This document shows positions 22,870 to 30,271 of a stretch of 54,961 bases of DNA, piece by piece. This DNA comes from JASFBA01 sp036172265. GTDB taxonomy: Bacteria > Chloroflexota > Chloroflexia > DTKN01. Numbering within the stretch: the first letter of the stretch is position 1; each line of letters starts with the position of its first letter. Where the stretch lies: NCBI GenBank assembly GCA_036172265.1, contig JASFBA010000038.1, forward strand, positions 1 through 54,961, given 5' to 3'. The notes under the pieces were generated by a model that was not told the DNA's origin, did no database searches, and worked only from the letters and a program-made list of their open reading frames with translations. The translations under genes were made by a program, and so were the position numbers.

Positions 22870-25161
22870 ATGGCGCGCCGTTGGCTGACGGTGGCTTTCC
22901 TCCTTATGGGGGTCAGTTTCACCATCCTCCAGGCCCTTATGGTGCGCGAACTCCTGGTCTCCTTCTCCGGGAACGAACTCTCCATCGGCCTGGTGCTGGG
23001 AGCCTGGCTTCTCTTGGAAGCGCTGGGAAGCGGGCTGGCCGGCCGCGTCTCCGACCGGATTCCCCTACGGCCGGCCGCTTATGCCCTCCTGCAGACGGTG
23101 CTGGCCCTGCTCCTCTTTCCTTCCCTGCTCCTCGCCGTGCACGTGCGCGGATTGCTCGGGGCCATACCCGGCGAGGTGGTCGCCCCTCCGGCGGCGCTGT
23201 GGACCTCCCTCCTGGTCCTGGCTCCGGTGGGGTTGGTGGACGGGGCTATGTTTGCTACCGCCTGTCGGGTATATGGAGAAATCAGCGGCGGGGTCGGGCC
23301 GGCCGGTCGCCCCGACTCCAGGCCGGCCGGCCGCGTCTACGTTCTAGAGGCGGCTGGAAGCATCCTCGGTGGAGTGCTTTTCACCTTTCTCCTCATCCCT
23401 TTCCTTTCCTCCACCCAGATTCTCCTCCTGGTAGCCGGCCTGAACCTGGTCTCGGCCGCCCCCCTCTTCCTATCTTTTTCTCCCCGTCGTCTCCTGGCCG
23501 GCCTGGCGGTCGGGGCCTTGGGTCTGGCTGCCCTAGGCCTCCTCTTCTCACCGCTCTCCCCCGGCTTGCATCGGGCCATCATCGCCGGCCGCTGGTCCCC
23601 TTTCTCCCTGGCCTATGAGGCCAACTCTCCCTACGGCAACATCGCCATCCTCGCCCAGGAAGGACAGATCACCCTCTTCGTCAGCGGCAGCCCTCTTTTG
23701 ACGGCGCCCGACCCCGACCTCGCGGCGATCGAGCAACTGGTGCACCTGCCGGCCCTCTTCCTCGATGGGATGCCCCGACGGGCTCTGGTGCTCGGCGGCG
23801 GAGCGGGCGGCGTCCTCCACGAACTCCAGCGGTACCCCCTGGAGGAACTGGATTATGCCGAACCGGATCCCTTCCTCATCCAGGCGCTGCGGACGGTGCC
23901 GGTGTCGCTGACCGTAGAGGAACTGAACGATGCCCGATTGAGGTTGGCGCTGGAAGATGGACGGCGTTTCATCGCCGGCCAGGTCGGCCGAACCGCCGGC
24001 TACGACCTCGTGCTCCTCAACCTGCCTGTGCCGGCTACGCTGGAACTGAACCGTCTTTACACCCGCGAATTTCTGGAAATGGTGCGCCCTCTTCTTGCCC
24101 CTCGGGGGGTGCTGGTCCTTCCGGCTCCGCCGGCCCGCACCTACCTCGCCCCGGCGGCCCGGGGCCTCCTTTCCTGCTATGCCCAGACTCTGGAAGCCGT
24201 CTTCCCCTACGTCCGGCCCATCCTCGCCGACGAACAGACTCTCTGGCTGGCCTCGGTAGAAAATCCCCTGGGGGGGGATGCGGATGCCCTGGCCCGCCGC
24301 TGGGAGGAACGGGGGCTGGAGACCCAGGTACTGAACCGGATCTATTTGCGCTACCTGCTGCACGAGGCGGTAACAGAGGAATTTTCCGCCGGCCTGGCCC
24401 GGGGGCCGGCGGCCGAGATCAACCGGGACGGCCGTCCGGCCGGGCTGCGCTACGCCTTGGGCTATGAGAGCGCCCGCTACGCCCCGGCGCTGGAGCCGTT
24501 CTTCCGGGCGTTGGGGGAGTTGCGCCCCTGGCATGTGGCTATAGCCATCGTTGCCCTCGAGGTTCCCGGCTTCCTCTTCCTTCGGAAGCGTGAACGGCTT
24601 GTCCCCTGGGCTATCGCCACGACGGGCCTGGCCGGGATGACGGCGGACCTCCTGATCATCCTGGCCTTCCAGGTGCTTTACGGCTACCTGTATCAGCAGG
24701 TGGGGCTCCTCATCACCGCTTTCATGGCCGGCCTGAGCCTTGGGGGGCAGGCGATGACGGCCCGGGCCGGCCGCTTGCGCCGTCCTTGGCGGATGTTGAC
24801 GCTCCTGGAGGGAGGCGTTGCCCTGGCCTGGGCCGGCATGGGGGGCGCCCTCTTCTTGCTCCTTCAGCGTCCCACCCCGTCTTCTGCCCTGGAGCACGTC
24901 CTGCTTCTGGCAATGAACGTGCTGGCCGGGCTGCTGGTCGGGGCCGAGTTTCCCCTGGCCAACCGCATTCTGCTGGGGTCGGGGGAGATCGGAAGTCGAG
25001 TGGCCGGGGCGCTCTATGCCTGGGACCTGGTGGGGGCAACGGTGGGGGCGGTAGCCGTCTCGGCGGTGCTTCTGCCGGCCCTGGGGCTTGTGGAAACGGC
25101 GCTCCTCGTGGCGCTCCTCAAGGCCGGCTCGTTTCTTCTGGTGGCCAGGGCCGGTGGGTAG
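22870..25161 (+). CDS. Membrane spermidine-synthase-like protein with degenerate active site
   Basis: 763 residues. About 8 N-terminal membrane helices (1-230), a soluble Rossmann domain (about 250-520) resembling spermidine synthase, then about 6-7 C-terminal helices (545-760). In active enzymes the SAM loop is GGGDGG; here it is GGGAGG (309-314), and the catalytic Asp of YDxIxxD is replaced by Asn384 in YDLVLLN. Aminopropyl transfer is therefore unlikely. The fused layout is known in bacteria as the fused MFS/spermidine synthase group of unknown function. It may be a transporter or a sensor of decarboxylated SAM-like ligands. It follows the binding-protein gene by 12 nt. Confidence 0.75.
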   Translation: MARRWLTVAFLLMGVSFTILQALMVRELLVSFSGNELSIGLVLGAWLLLEALGSGLAGRVSDRIPLRPAAYALLQTVLALLLFPSLLLAVHVRGLLGAIPGEVVAPPAALWTSLLVLAPVGLVDGAMFATACRVYGEISGGVGPAGRPDSRPAGRVYVLEAAGSILGGVLFTFLLIPFLSSTQILLLVAGLNLVSAAPLFLSFSPRRLLAGLAVGALGLAALGLLFSPLSPGLHRAIIAGRWSPFSLAYEANSPYGNIAILAQEGQITLFVSGSPLLTAPDPDLAAIEQLVHLPALFLDGMPRRALVLGGGAGGVLHELQRYPLEELDYAEPDPFLIQALRTVPVSLTVEELNDARLRLALEDGRRFIAGQVGRTAGYDLVLLNLPVPATLELNRLYTREFLEMVRPLLAPRGVLVLPAPPARTYLAPAARGLLSCYAQTLEAVFPYVRPILADEQTLWLASVENPLGGDADALARRWEERGLETQVLNRIYLRYLLHEAVTEEFSAGLARGPAAEINRDGRPAGLRYALGYESARYAPALEPFFRALGELRPWHVAIAIVALEVPGFLFLRKRERLVPWAIATTGLAGMTADLLIILAFQVLYGYLYQQVGLLITAFMAGLSLGGQAMTARAGRLRRPWRMLTLLEGGVALAWAGMGGALFLLLQRPTPSSALEHVLLLAMNVLAGLLVGAEFPLANRILLGSGEIGSRVAGALYAWDLVGATVGAVAVSAVLLPALGLVETALLVALLKAGSFLLVARAGG

Positions 25162-25215
25162 CACGGACTTCAGCCTGGGCTACGGCTCCGAAACGCAGGC
25201 TGAAGCCCGTGCTAC
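25158..25215 (+). terminator. 20-bp hairpin after the spermidine-synthase-like gene
   Basis: The left arm (25158-25177, GTAGCACGGACTTCAGCCTG) pairs with 25196-25215, 19 of 20 positions, with an 18-nt loop. The left arm includes the TAG stop. No T-run follows; it could be a dispersed palindrome or a processing site. Confidence 0.6.
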
Positions 25216-25241
25216 ATCCCCCCCAGGGGGATATGGGAAAA

Positions 25242-25283
25242 TGTAACTCTGGTTACAGCACCTTTTCTGTCCTGTGGTATAAT
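25242..25283 (+). promoter_or_regulatory. Promoter with palindromic operator of the sulfur-relay operon
   Basis: TATAAT (25278-25283), preceded by TGG, is the -10. TTACAG (25253-25258) with a 19-bp spacer is the best -35. A perfect inverted repeat TGTAAC-TCTG-GTTACA (25242-25257) overlaps this -35. This is where a CsoR/CstR-type repressor encoded by the first gene would bind and block polymerase. The palindrome and promoter are seen; the binding is inferred. Confidence 0.65.
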
Positions 25284-25314
25284 ACCTCGAAAAGATGAGG
25301 ACTGGTGAGCAGAG

Positions 25315-25608
25315 ATGTGTGAATCGAGTACATGTCTGGCCGCGGAGCGGATACGGGAGGTTCAGGTTCGCCTGAACCGGCTGGAGGGGCACATCCGGGC
25401 CATCGGCCGGATGCTGGAGGAGGGCCGCGACTGCCGGAGCCTTCTGATGCAGATTTCGGCGGTCCGGGCGGCGTTGGACGGGGTTGCGGCGCAGCTGCTG
25501 GAGGGATATGTCGAGGGCTGCCTGGAAGTTGGGGAGGCCGGCCAGGGCAGGGTGCAGGAACCGCTGAAGGGTGCCCTCGTTCTGGCCCTCCGTTCCTCGA
25601 GGAGATGA
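25315..25608 (+). CDS. CsoR/CstR-family (DUF156) transcriptional repressor
   Basis: 97 residues, all-helical, with the family core RLNRLEGHIRAIGRMLEEGRDCRSLLMQISAVRAAL. Copper-sensing CsoR needs Cys-x..-His-xxx-Cys; here Cys40 and Cys69 are kept, 29 residues apart, but the His position four before the second Cys is Tyr65. Two cysteines without the His is the pattern of persulfide sensors such as CstR. It is the first gene of an operon for sulfur-handling proteins and its promoter holds a palindrome, so it is likely an autorepressor relieved by sulfane sulfur. An extra Cys pair (2 and 7) is at the N-terminus. Confidence 0.8.
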   Translation: MCESSTCLAAERIREVQVRLNRLEGHIRAIGRMLEEGRDCRSLLMQISAVRAALDGVAAQLLEGYVEGCLEVGEAGQGRVQEPLKGALVLALRSSRR

Positions 25609-25612
25609 ACCG

Positions 25613-26743
25613 ATGCGCATGTCATTTACGTTGGGGCGGATCTTGGGCATTCCCATCCGCATCAACTATACCTGGTTTTTGATCTTTCTCCTCCTCACCC
25701 TCTACCTGGCCCTGGGCGAACTTCCGGCCAATTATCACGGCCTGCCCTCTTTCCTTTACTGGCTGGCCGGCATCCTGGGCAGCCTCCTCCTCTTCGGTTC
25801 GGTGGTGGCCCACGAACTGGCCCATAGCCTGGTGGCCCGCAGCCAGGGCATTCCGGTGCGGAGCATCACCCTTTTCCTCTTCGGTGGGGTGGCCGGCATC
25901 GAGCAGGAGGCCGACCAGCCGGGCAAGGAGTTGTTGATGGCGGGCGTAGGGCCGGCCACCAGCCTTATCCTGGCCCTCCTCTTCGCAATCGCGGCCTTTT
26001 TCCTCCGTCTGGGATCGGGGGGCCTTGTCCTCCTGGCAAGCGGCCTCCTCCTGCGCCTGACCTGGTGGAACGTCTTTCTGGCCGGCTTCAACCTCCTGCC
26101 GGGGCTTCCGCTGGACGGAGGACGTATCCTGCGGGCCCTCCTCTGGCTGGCCGGCCGGAACTACCGCCGCTCCACCGAGATCGCCGCCGGAATCGGCCGG
26201 ATGATCTCCTTCCTCCTGATCGGCGGCGGCATCGTCTGGGCCCTGAGCGGCGACTGGGGGAACGGCCTCTGGCTGATTCTGATCGGCTGGTTTATGGACA
26301 ACGCTGCCTCCCAGAGTTATCAGCAGGTCCTCCTGCGGGAGACGCTGCGCCAGGTCAACGTATCCACCCTGATGACCCCTGAGTGTCAGCGCATCCCGCG
26401 CGGCCTCAGCGTGGCCAGCCTGGTGGACGATTACGTCCTGCGGCATGGCGGCCGCTGCTTCATCGTCACGGAGGAAGATCGGCTGGCCGGCTTGGTGACC
26501 ATGCATAACATCCGCGACCTGCCTCGGGAGCGCTGGCCCTACACGCCGGTGGGCGAGATTATGGTGCCTTACGGTCGGCTGGTGCTGGCCCACCCGGAAG
26601 AGGATGCCTGGAGCGTGCTCCTGCGGATGGACCGGCACAACGTCAACCAGATGCCGGTGGAGGAGGCCGGCCGGCTGGTAGGGTTGATCGCCCGGGAGAA
26701 CCTCCTGCGCTATGTGCGCACGCGGGCAGAACTGGGTCTATAA
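25613..26743 (+). CDS. Site-2-type M50 metalloprotease with two CBS domains
   Basis: 376 residues from ATG 25613 (AGGAG 8 nt upstream); it starts 4 nt after the repressor stop. About 6 membrane helices (1-225) contain the zinc motif HELAH (about 67-71) and the second motif NLLPGLPLDGGRI (about 160-172), as in intramembrane-cleaving proteases. Two CBS motifs follow (about 255-310 and 320-370), e.g. VSTLMTPECQ and VGEIMVPYG, which usually bind adenosyl compounds. The family cleaves membrane proteins, often anti-sigma factors, but no such substrate gene is adjacent. Its place in a sulfur operon is unusual. Confidence 0.88.
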   Translation: MRMSFTLGRILGIPIRINYTWFLIFLLLTLYLALGELPANYHGLPSFLYWLAGILGSLLLFGSVVAHELAHSLVARSQGIPVRSITLFLFGGVAGIEQEADQPGKELLMAGVGPATSLILALLFAIAAFFLRLGSGGLVLLASGLLLRLTWWNVFLAGFNLLPGLPLDGGRILRALLWLAGRNYRRSTEIAAGIGRMISFLLIGGGIVWALSGDWGNGLWLILIGWFMDNAASQSYQQVLLRETLRQVNVSTLMTPECQRIPRGLSVASLVDDYVLRHGGRCFIVTEEDRLAGLVTMHNIRDLPRERWPYTPVGEIMVPYGRLVLAHPEEDAWSVLLRMDRHNVNQMPVEEAGRLVGLIARENLLRYVRTRAELGL

Positions 26744-26758
26744 GGAGTGAGGACGAAA

Positions 26759-27928
26759 ATGCGTGAGGTGTACCTGGACCATGCGGCTACCACGCCCATC
26801 CGACCCGAGGTGGTCGAGGCCATGCTTCCCTACCTTCGGGAGCACTTTGGCAACCCCCTCAGCCTGCACCGCTACGGCGATGTCCCTCGGCGGGCCATCG
26901 AGGAGGCGCGGGAGAAGGTGGCGACGCTCATCGGGGCCCAGCCCAACGAGGTCTATTTCACCGCCAGCGGTAGCGAAGCCAATAACATGGCCGTCAAGGG
27001 CATCGCCATGATGGCCCGTAGCCGGGGCAAGGGCAACCACATCGTCATCTCGGCCATCGAACACCAGTCGGTGCTCTATGCTGCCGAGACGATGGGAAAA
27101 CTGGGCTTTGAGGTCACCCAGGTTCCGGTGGACCGCTACGGCCTGGTGGACCCCCAGGCCGTGGCCGAGGCCCTGCGCGACGATACGGTCCTGGTCTCGG
27201 TCATGCTGGCCAACAACGAGATCGGGACGATCGAGCCGATCGCCGAGGTCGCTCGGGTGACACGGGCGCGGGGTATTCCCTTCCACACCGACGCGGTGGC
27301 AGCGGTGGGGAACATCCCGGTGAAGGTGGAGGAACTGGGTGTGGATATGCTCAGTCTGGCCGGCAGCCAGTTCTACGGCCCCAAAGGGGCGGGGGCACTC
27401 TACATCCGGAGAGGGTTGCGGATTACCCCGCTCATCGACGGCGGCATCCAGGAGAACGGCCGGCGGGCCGGCACGGAGAACGTCCCGGCCATCGTCGGGC
27501 TGGGCGTGGCGGCAGAACTGGCCTCCGCCGAACTGGAGGAACGAGCCCGTCGCCTCATCCCGCTGCGCGACCGCCTGATCGCCCGGCTGAGCGGCGAAAT
27601 ACCCCATGTCTACCTGACCGGCCACCCGACCCGACGGCTTCCCCACCACGTCAGCGTCACCGTGGAATACATCGAGGGCGAATCCATGCTCCTTCTCCTC
27701 AATATGCAGGGGGTGGCCGCCTCTAGCGGGTCCACCTGCACCTCACGGGCGCTCAAGGCCTCCCACGTGCTCACGGCCATCGGGGTAGACCCGGCCCTCG
27801 CCCAGGGTTCACTTGTCTTCACGCTGGGCGAGGGGAACACCATGGAAGATGTGGACTATGTCCTGGAAGTGCTGCCGCCGATCGTCGAGCGGCTGCGGCA
27901 GATGTCGCCCCTCTATCCGGGGCGTTGA
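26759..27928 (+). CDS. Cysteine desulfurase homologue lacking the PLP lysine (pseudo-IscS/NifS)
   Basis: 389 residues; ATG 26759 behind GAGG. The fold-type-I family is clear: YLDHAATTP, SGSEANNMAVKG, IEHQSVL, LANNEIGTIEP, HTDAVAAVG, YGPKGAGALY and the mobile loop SSGSTCTS with Cys327. But the SxHK motif that supplies the Schiff-base lysine reads SLAGSQFYGPKG: His is Ser203 and Lys is Gln204. The Arg that binds the cysteine carboxylate (SxRFxLG) is Val353 (GSLVFTLG). Normal desulfurase activity is therefore unlikely. Archaeoglobus IscS also lacks this lysine and, from memory, provides only a Cys ligand to an IscU-bound cluster. The next gene is iscU, supporting such a role. Confidence 0.88.
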   Translation: MREVYLDHAATTPIRPEVVEAMLPYLREHFGNPLSLHRYGDVPRRAIEEAREKVATLIGAQPNEVYFTASGSEANNMAVKGIAMMARSRGKGNHIVISAIEHQSVLYAAETMGKLGFEVTQVPVDRYGLVDPQAVAEALRDDTVLVSVMLANNEIGTIEPIAEVARVTRARGIPFHTDAVAAVGNIPVKVEELGVDMLSLAGSQFYGPKGAGALYIRRGLRITPLIDGGIQENGRRAGTENVPAIVGLGVAAELASAELEERARRLIPLRDRLIARLSGEIPHVYLTGHPTRRLPHHVSVTVEYIEGESMLLLLNMQGVAASSGSTCTSRALKASHVLTAIGVDPALAQGSLVFTLGEGNTMEDVDYVLEVLPPIVERLRQMSPLYPGR

Positions 27929-27939
27929 AGGAGGTGAAG

Positions 27940-28326
27940 ATGTACAGCGACATCGTCCTGGATCACTTTATGCACCCGCGCAACGTGGGGGAAATCCCCG
28001 ATGCCGATGGAGTCGGCTCGGTGGGCAATCCGATTTGCGGAGATATGATGACTTTTTATATCAAAGTCAAGGATGGGCGTATTGAAGACGTCAAATTCAA
28101 GACCTTTGGCTGCGGCGCGGCGATCGCCGTCTCCAGCATTGTCACCGAGATGGTCAAAGGGAAGACGCTGGAGGAGGCCAAGGCAATCACCAAACAGCAG
28201 ATTGCCGAGCAACTGGGTGGGTTGCCGCCGCAGAAGATGCATTGCTCCAACCTGGGTACGGAGGCGTTGGCCGAGGCCATCGCCAATTACGAAGCCAAAG
28301 TGGCCGCTGAAGCGAAGGAGGCGTAA
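27940..28326 (+). CDS. iscU: Fe-S cluster scaffold protein IscU
   Basis: 128 residues; ATG 27940 immediately behind AAGGAGGTGAAG, 11 nt after the desulfurase-like gene. The three cluster ligands are in standard contexts: Cys33 in PICGD, Cys58 in FGCGAAIA and Cys102 in MHCSNL, with the key Asp35. LPPQKMHC matches the LPPVK-type chaperone-binding motif region. It assembles [2Fe-2S]/[4Fe-4S] clusters for transfer to apoproteins. With an IscS homologue that probably cannot make persulfide, sulfur may come from TusA/DsrE encoded downstream or from another desulfurase. Confidence 0.95.
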   Translation: MYSDIVLDHFMHPRNVGEIPDADGVGSVGNPICGDMMTFYIKVKDGRIEDVKFKTFGCGAAIAVSSIVTEMVKGKTLEEAKAITKQQIAEQLGGLPPQKMHCSNLGTEALAEAIANYEAKVAAEAKEA

Positions 28327-28327
28327 G

Positions 28328-28540
28328 GTGGAAAGCACAAAGCCGGCCGGCCAGGAAAAGGCAGTTTGCCGTTGCCCCTTCTGTGACAACGCGCTGCTGA
28401 TGCCCTACCCGTTCTGCCAGGTCTGTGGGGCGGAGATTCTGTACTGCCCGAACTGCGGACAGCCGATGCCCCGGGATGCCGAGGCCTGTCCGCACTGTGT
28501 CGGAGAATCGAACCGCCCCCCCTGGGAAACGGCGATATAA
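28328..28540 (+). CDS. Small double zinc-ribbon protein
   Basis: 70 residues, GTG start behind AAGGAGG with 6-nt spacing. Rich in Cys: CRCPFC near the N-terminus, CQVCG, CPNCG and CPHC, arranged as consecutive CxxC pairs, which form two zinc ribbons. No catalytic residues are seen. Its position between iscU and the DsrE gene suggests an accessory role in the pathway, perhaps binding Zn or a protein partner. Zinc-ribbon domains of this kind are widespread and no specific family is recognised. Confidence 0.7.
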   Translation: MESTKPAGQEKAVCRCPFCDNALLMPYPFCQVCGAEILYCPNCGQPMPRDAEACPHCVGESNRPPWETAI

Positions 28541-28551
28541 GGAGGCAACGG

Positions 28552-29037
28552 GTGCAAGAAAAGGAAAAGGCCACGATCATCCTCTTCAGCGGAGCGATGG
28601 ATAAGGCTCTGGCCGCTTTTATCCTGGCCAACACCGCTGCAGCGATGGGCATGGAGGTGACGATCTTTTTCACCTTCTGGGGATTGAACGTCATCAAGCG
28701 CCGGGGGGCAGCCCGAGGCGGTCGGGGCTGGATGCGTCGGATGCTGAACTGGCTGAACCGGGGACATGCCGGGGTCCTGCCGCTTTCGCGCTTCAACTTT
28801 GCCGGCCTGGGCCCCTGGATGATGAAGCGCCTGATGCGGGAGGAACGCATGCCCTCCCTGGAGGAGATGATCGCCCAGGCCAAGGCGCTGGGCGTCCGAC
28901 TGGTCGCCTGCACCACCACGATCGGGCTGATGGGGTTGAGCGAAAAGGACTTTATCCCGGAAGTGGACCTCTTCGCCGGGGCGGCGACCTATCTGGGCGA
29001 GGCCCGCCGGGCCAAGGTCAACCTGTTTATTTCCTGA
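28552..29037 (+). CDS. DsrE/DsrF-like sulfur-carrier family protein (DsrE2-type)
   Basis: 161 residues, GTG start behind AAGGAGG with 6-nt spacing. Rossmann-like opening KATIILFSGAMDKALAAFILANTAAAMG and VTIFFTFWGLNVI, typical of the membrane-associated DsrE2 group. Candidate sulfur-accepting Cys120 is in LVACTTTIGLMGL, the position conserved in the family. Such proteins relay persulfide sulfur from TusA-like carriers in sulfur oxidation and thiol transfer. A basic, Met/Trp-rich loop (residues 47-100) may touch the membrane. It lies between the zinc ribbon gene and tusA. Confidence 0.85.
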   Translation: MQEKEKATIILFSGAMDKALAAFILANTAAAMGMEVTIFFTFWGLNVIKRRGAARGGRGWMRRMLNWLNRGHAGVLPLSRFNFAGLGPWMMKRLMREERMPSLEEMIAQAKALGVRLVACTTTIGLMGLSEKDFIPEVDLFAGAATYLGEARRAKVNLFIS

Positions 29038-29049
29038 GGGAAGGTCCCT

Positions 29050-29286
29050 ATGCCGATCCAGGCTGACGAAACGCTCGACTGCGTGGGGTTGTACTGCCCG
29101 ATGCCGATCCTCCTGACGGCGGAAAAGATCGCCCGGATGGCTCCCGGCCAAGTGCTGGAGGTCATCTCGGACGACAAAGGCATCCGCACCGACATGCCGG
29201 CCTGGTGCGAAAGCACCGGGCACGAGTTCTTGGGAGTCGAGGAGGAGGGGAAAGAGTACCGGGTGTATGTGAGGAAAAAGGCCTAG
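29050..29286 (+). CDS. tusA: TusA-family sulfur carrier
   Basis: 78 residues. The motif CVGLYCPMPIL contains Cys11 and the active-site Cys16 in CPxP, which carries persulfide. The remaining alpha/beta fold (PGQVLEVISDDKGIRTDMPAWCESTGH) is typical, with a further Cys53. TusA proteins accept sulfur from a desulfurase and pass it to partners such as DsrE complexes. Last gene of the operon, 12 nt after the DsrE gene. Together with IscU it could give a sulfur donor independent of a classical desulfurase. Confidence 0.93.
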   Translation: MPIQADETLDCVGLYCPMPILLTAEKIARMAPGQVLEVISDDKGIRTDMPAWCESTGHEFLGVEEEGKEYRVYVRKKA

Positions 29287-29463
29287 CGTCCCATCAACGC
29301 GATCCGGATAAGCCGCCCTGCGCCCACAGGACACGACCGGATAGGCCGAAACCGCCGGAGAGATTTTGAGGAAATCGGATCGCCATCTTCCGGCCGGAAA
29401 GGGGCCCTGGCCGGTGGAGGAAGGTAAAGGCGGGACACTAACCCCCTACGGAAAGAGCCAAAA

Positions 29464-29483
29464 GGGGCAACCTCTGTTGCCCC
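29464..29483 (-). terminator. Bidirectional terminator between tusA and tRNA-Gln
   Basis: GGGGCAAC (29464-29471), loop CTCT, GTTGCCCC (29476-29483). On the minus strand it follows the tRNA directly and is succeeded by TTTT; on the plus strand only TT follows. It most likely ends the tRNA transcript. Confidence 0.8.
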
Positions 29484-29486
29484 TTG

Positions 29487-29557
29487 CTGCCGGGCGAGGA
29501 TTCGAACCTCGGCTAAAGGATCCAAAGTCCCCCGTGCTACCGCTACACCACCCGGCA
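29487..29557 (-). tRNA. tRNA-Gln (anticodon TTG)
   Basis: Minus strand cloverleaf: acceptor TGCCGGG pairs with CCCGGCA, D arm GTGT...GCAC, anticodon stem GGGGA/TCCTT with loop CTTTGGA (anticodon TTG), short variable loop TAGC, T arm CGAGG TTCGAAT CCTCG, discriminator G. CCA is not encoded. 71 nt. A consensus promoter lies upstream and a terminator directly downstream, so it is a single-gene transcript. Confidence 0.95.
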
Positions 29558-29586
29558 TCCGCCTGCACTTTGCAGGTCTAAAATTT

Positions 29587-29615
29587 AGTGTACCCGAAAT
29601 CCCCCTGGCTGTCAA
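29587..29615 (-). promoter_or_regulatory. Promoter of tRNA-Gln
   Basis: Minus strand TTGACA (complement of 29610-29615), 17-bp spacer, TACACT (complement of 29587-29592). The -35 is perfect. It lies between the gmk stop and the tRNA. Confidence 0.85.
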
Positions 29616-29620
29616 GCAGG

Positions 29621-30271
29621 TCAGAGCATCACCTGACGAGGCCGAACCCGCATCTTCTCCGCCTGGAGAATGGCCAGAATCCGGTCCACCGTTTCGTCCA
29701 GCCGGCCCTCATAGTTCACCACGAGATAGTCGAATACGGGAAGGGCCCGCATCTCTTCCCGGGCTGCCTCCAGCCGGTGCTCCAGTTCCTCCTCGCCCTC
29801 GGTCCTCCGCTGCCGCAATCGGCGGGCCAGTTCGTCCATACTGGGCGGAGACAGAAAGATGAGCAGGGCCTCCGGGGCCAGCCGGCGAATCGTCCTCGCC
29901 CCCTGGACATCGATGCGCATGATAACGTCCTCATTCCGAGCCAGGGCCTCCCGGACCTGCTGTTTGGGGATACCCTTGTAATCGCCATAGACCAACGCCC
30001 ATTCCAGAAGTTCCCCCTGAGCGATCAGTCGCTGGAACTCTTCGGGGGAGAGGAAGAAATAGTCCCGGCCATGCACCTCGGCCGGCCGGCGTGGCCGGGT
30101 GGTCGCCGTTACGGTATAATGCATCGGGATGCCCCGTTGCTTCATCCGCCCTATCACCGCATCTTTTCCCACCCCAGAAGGCCCGGAAAGCACCACCAGA
30201 AGAGGCGGCGGCCGGCCGACGATCCGGGAAATCTCCTCGTCCAGTTCCTCAGGGTGCTCAGGCACCTTCAT
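29621..30271 (-). CDS. gmk: Guanylate kinase
   Basis: Phosphorylates GMP to GDP with ATP. 216 residues from ATG 30271, behind GGAGGGG. P-loop SGPSGVGKDAV (about 29-39), the GMP-binding segment TATTRPRRPAEVHGRDYFFLS, EWALVYGDYKGIP, and IDVQGARTIRR are all present. Lys-Asp at the end of the P-loop replaces the usual Lys-Ser/Thr. The gene starts inside the end of remA (14-nt overlap), the same order as in Firmicutes (remA-gmk). Confidence 0.95.
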   Translation of the reverse strand: MKVPEHPEELDEEISRIVGRPPPLLVVLSGPSGVGKDAVIGRMKQRGIPMHYTVTATTRPRRPAEVHGRDYFFLSPEEFQRLIAQGELLEWALVYGDYKGIPKQQVREALARNEDVIMRIDVQGARTIRRLAPEALLIFLSPPSMDELARRLRQRRTEGEEELEHRLEAAREEMRALPVFDYLVVNYEGRLDETVDRILAILQAEKMRVRPRQVML

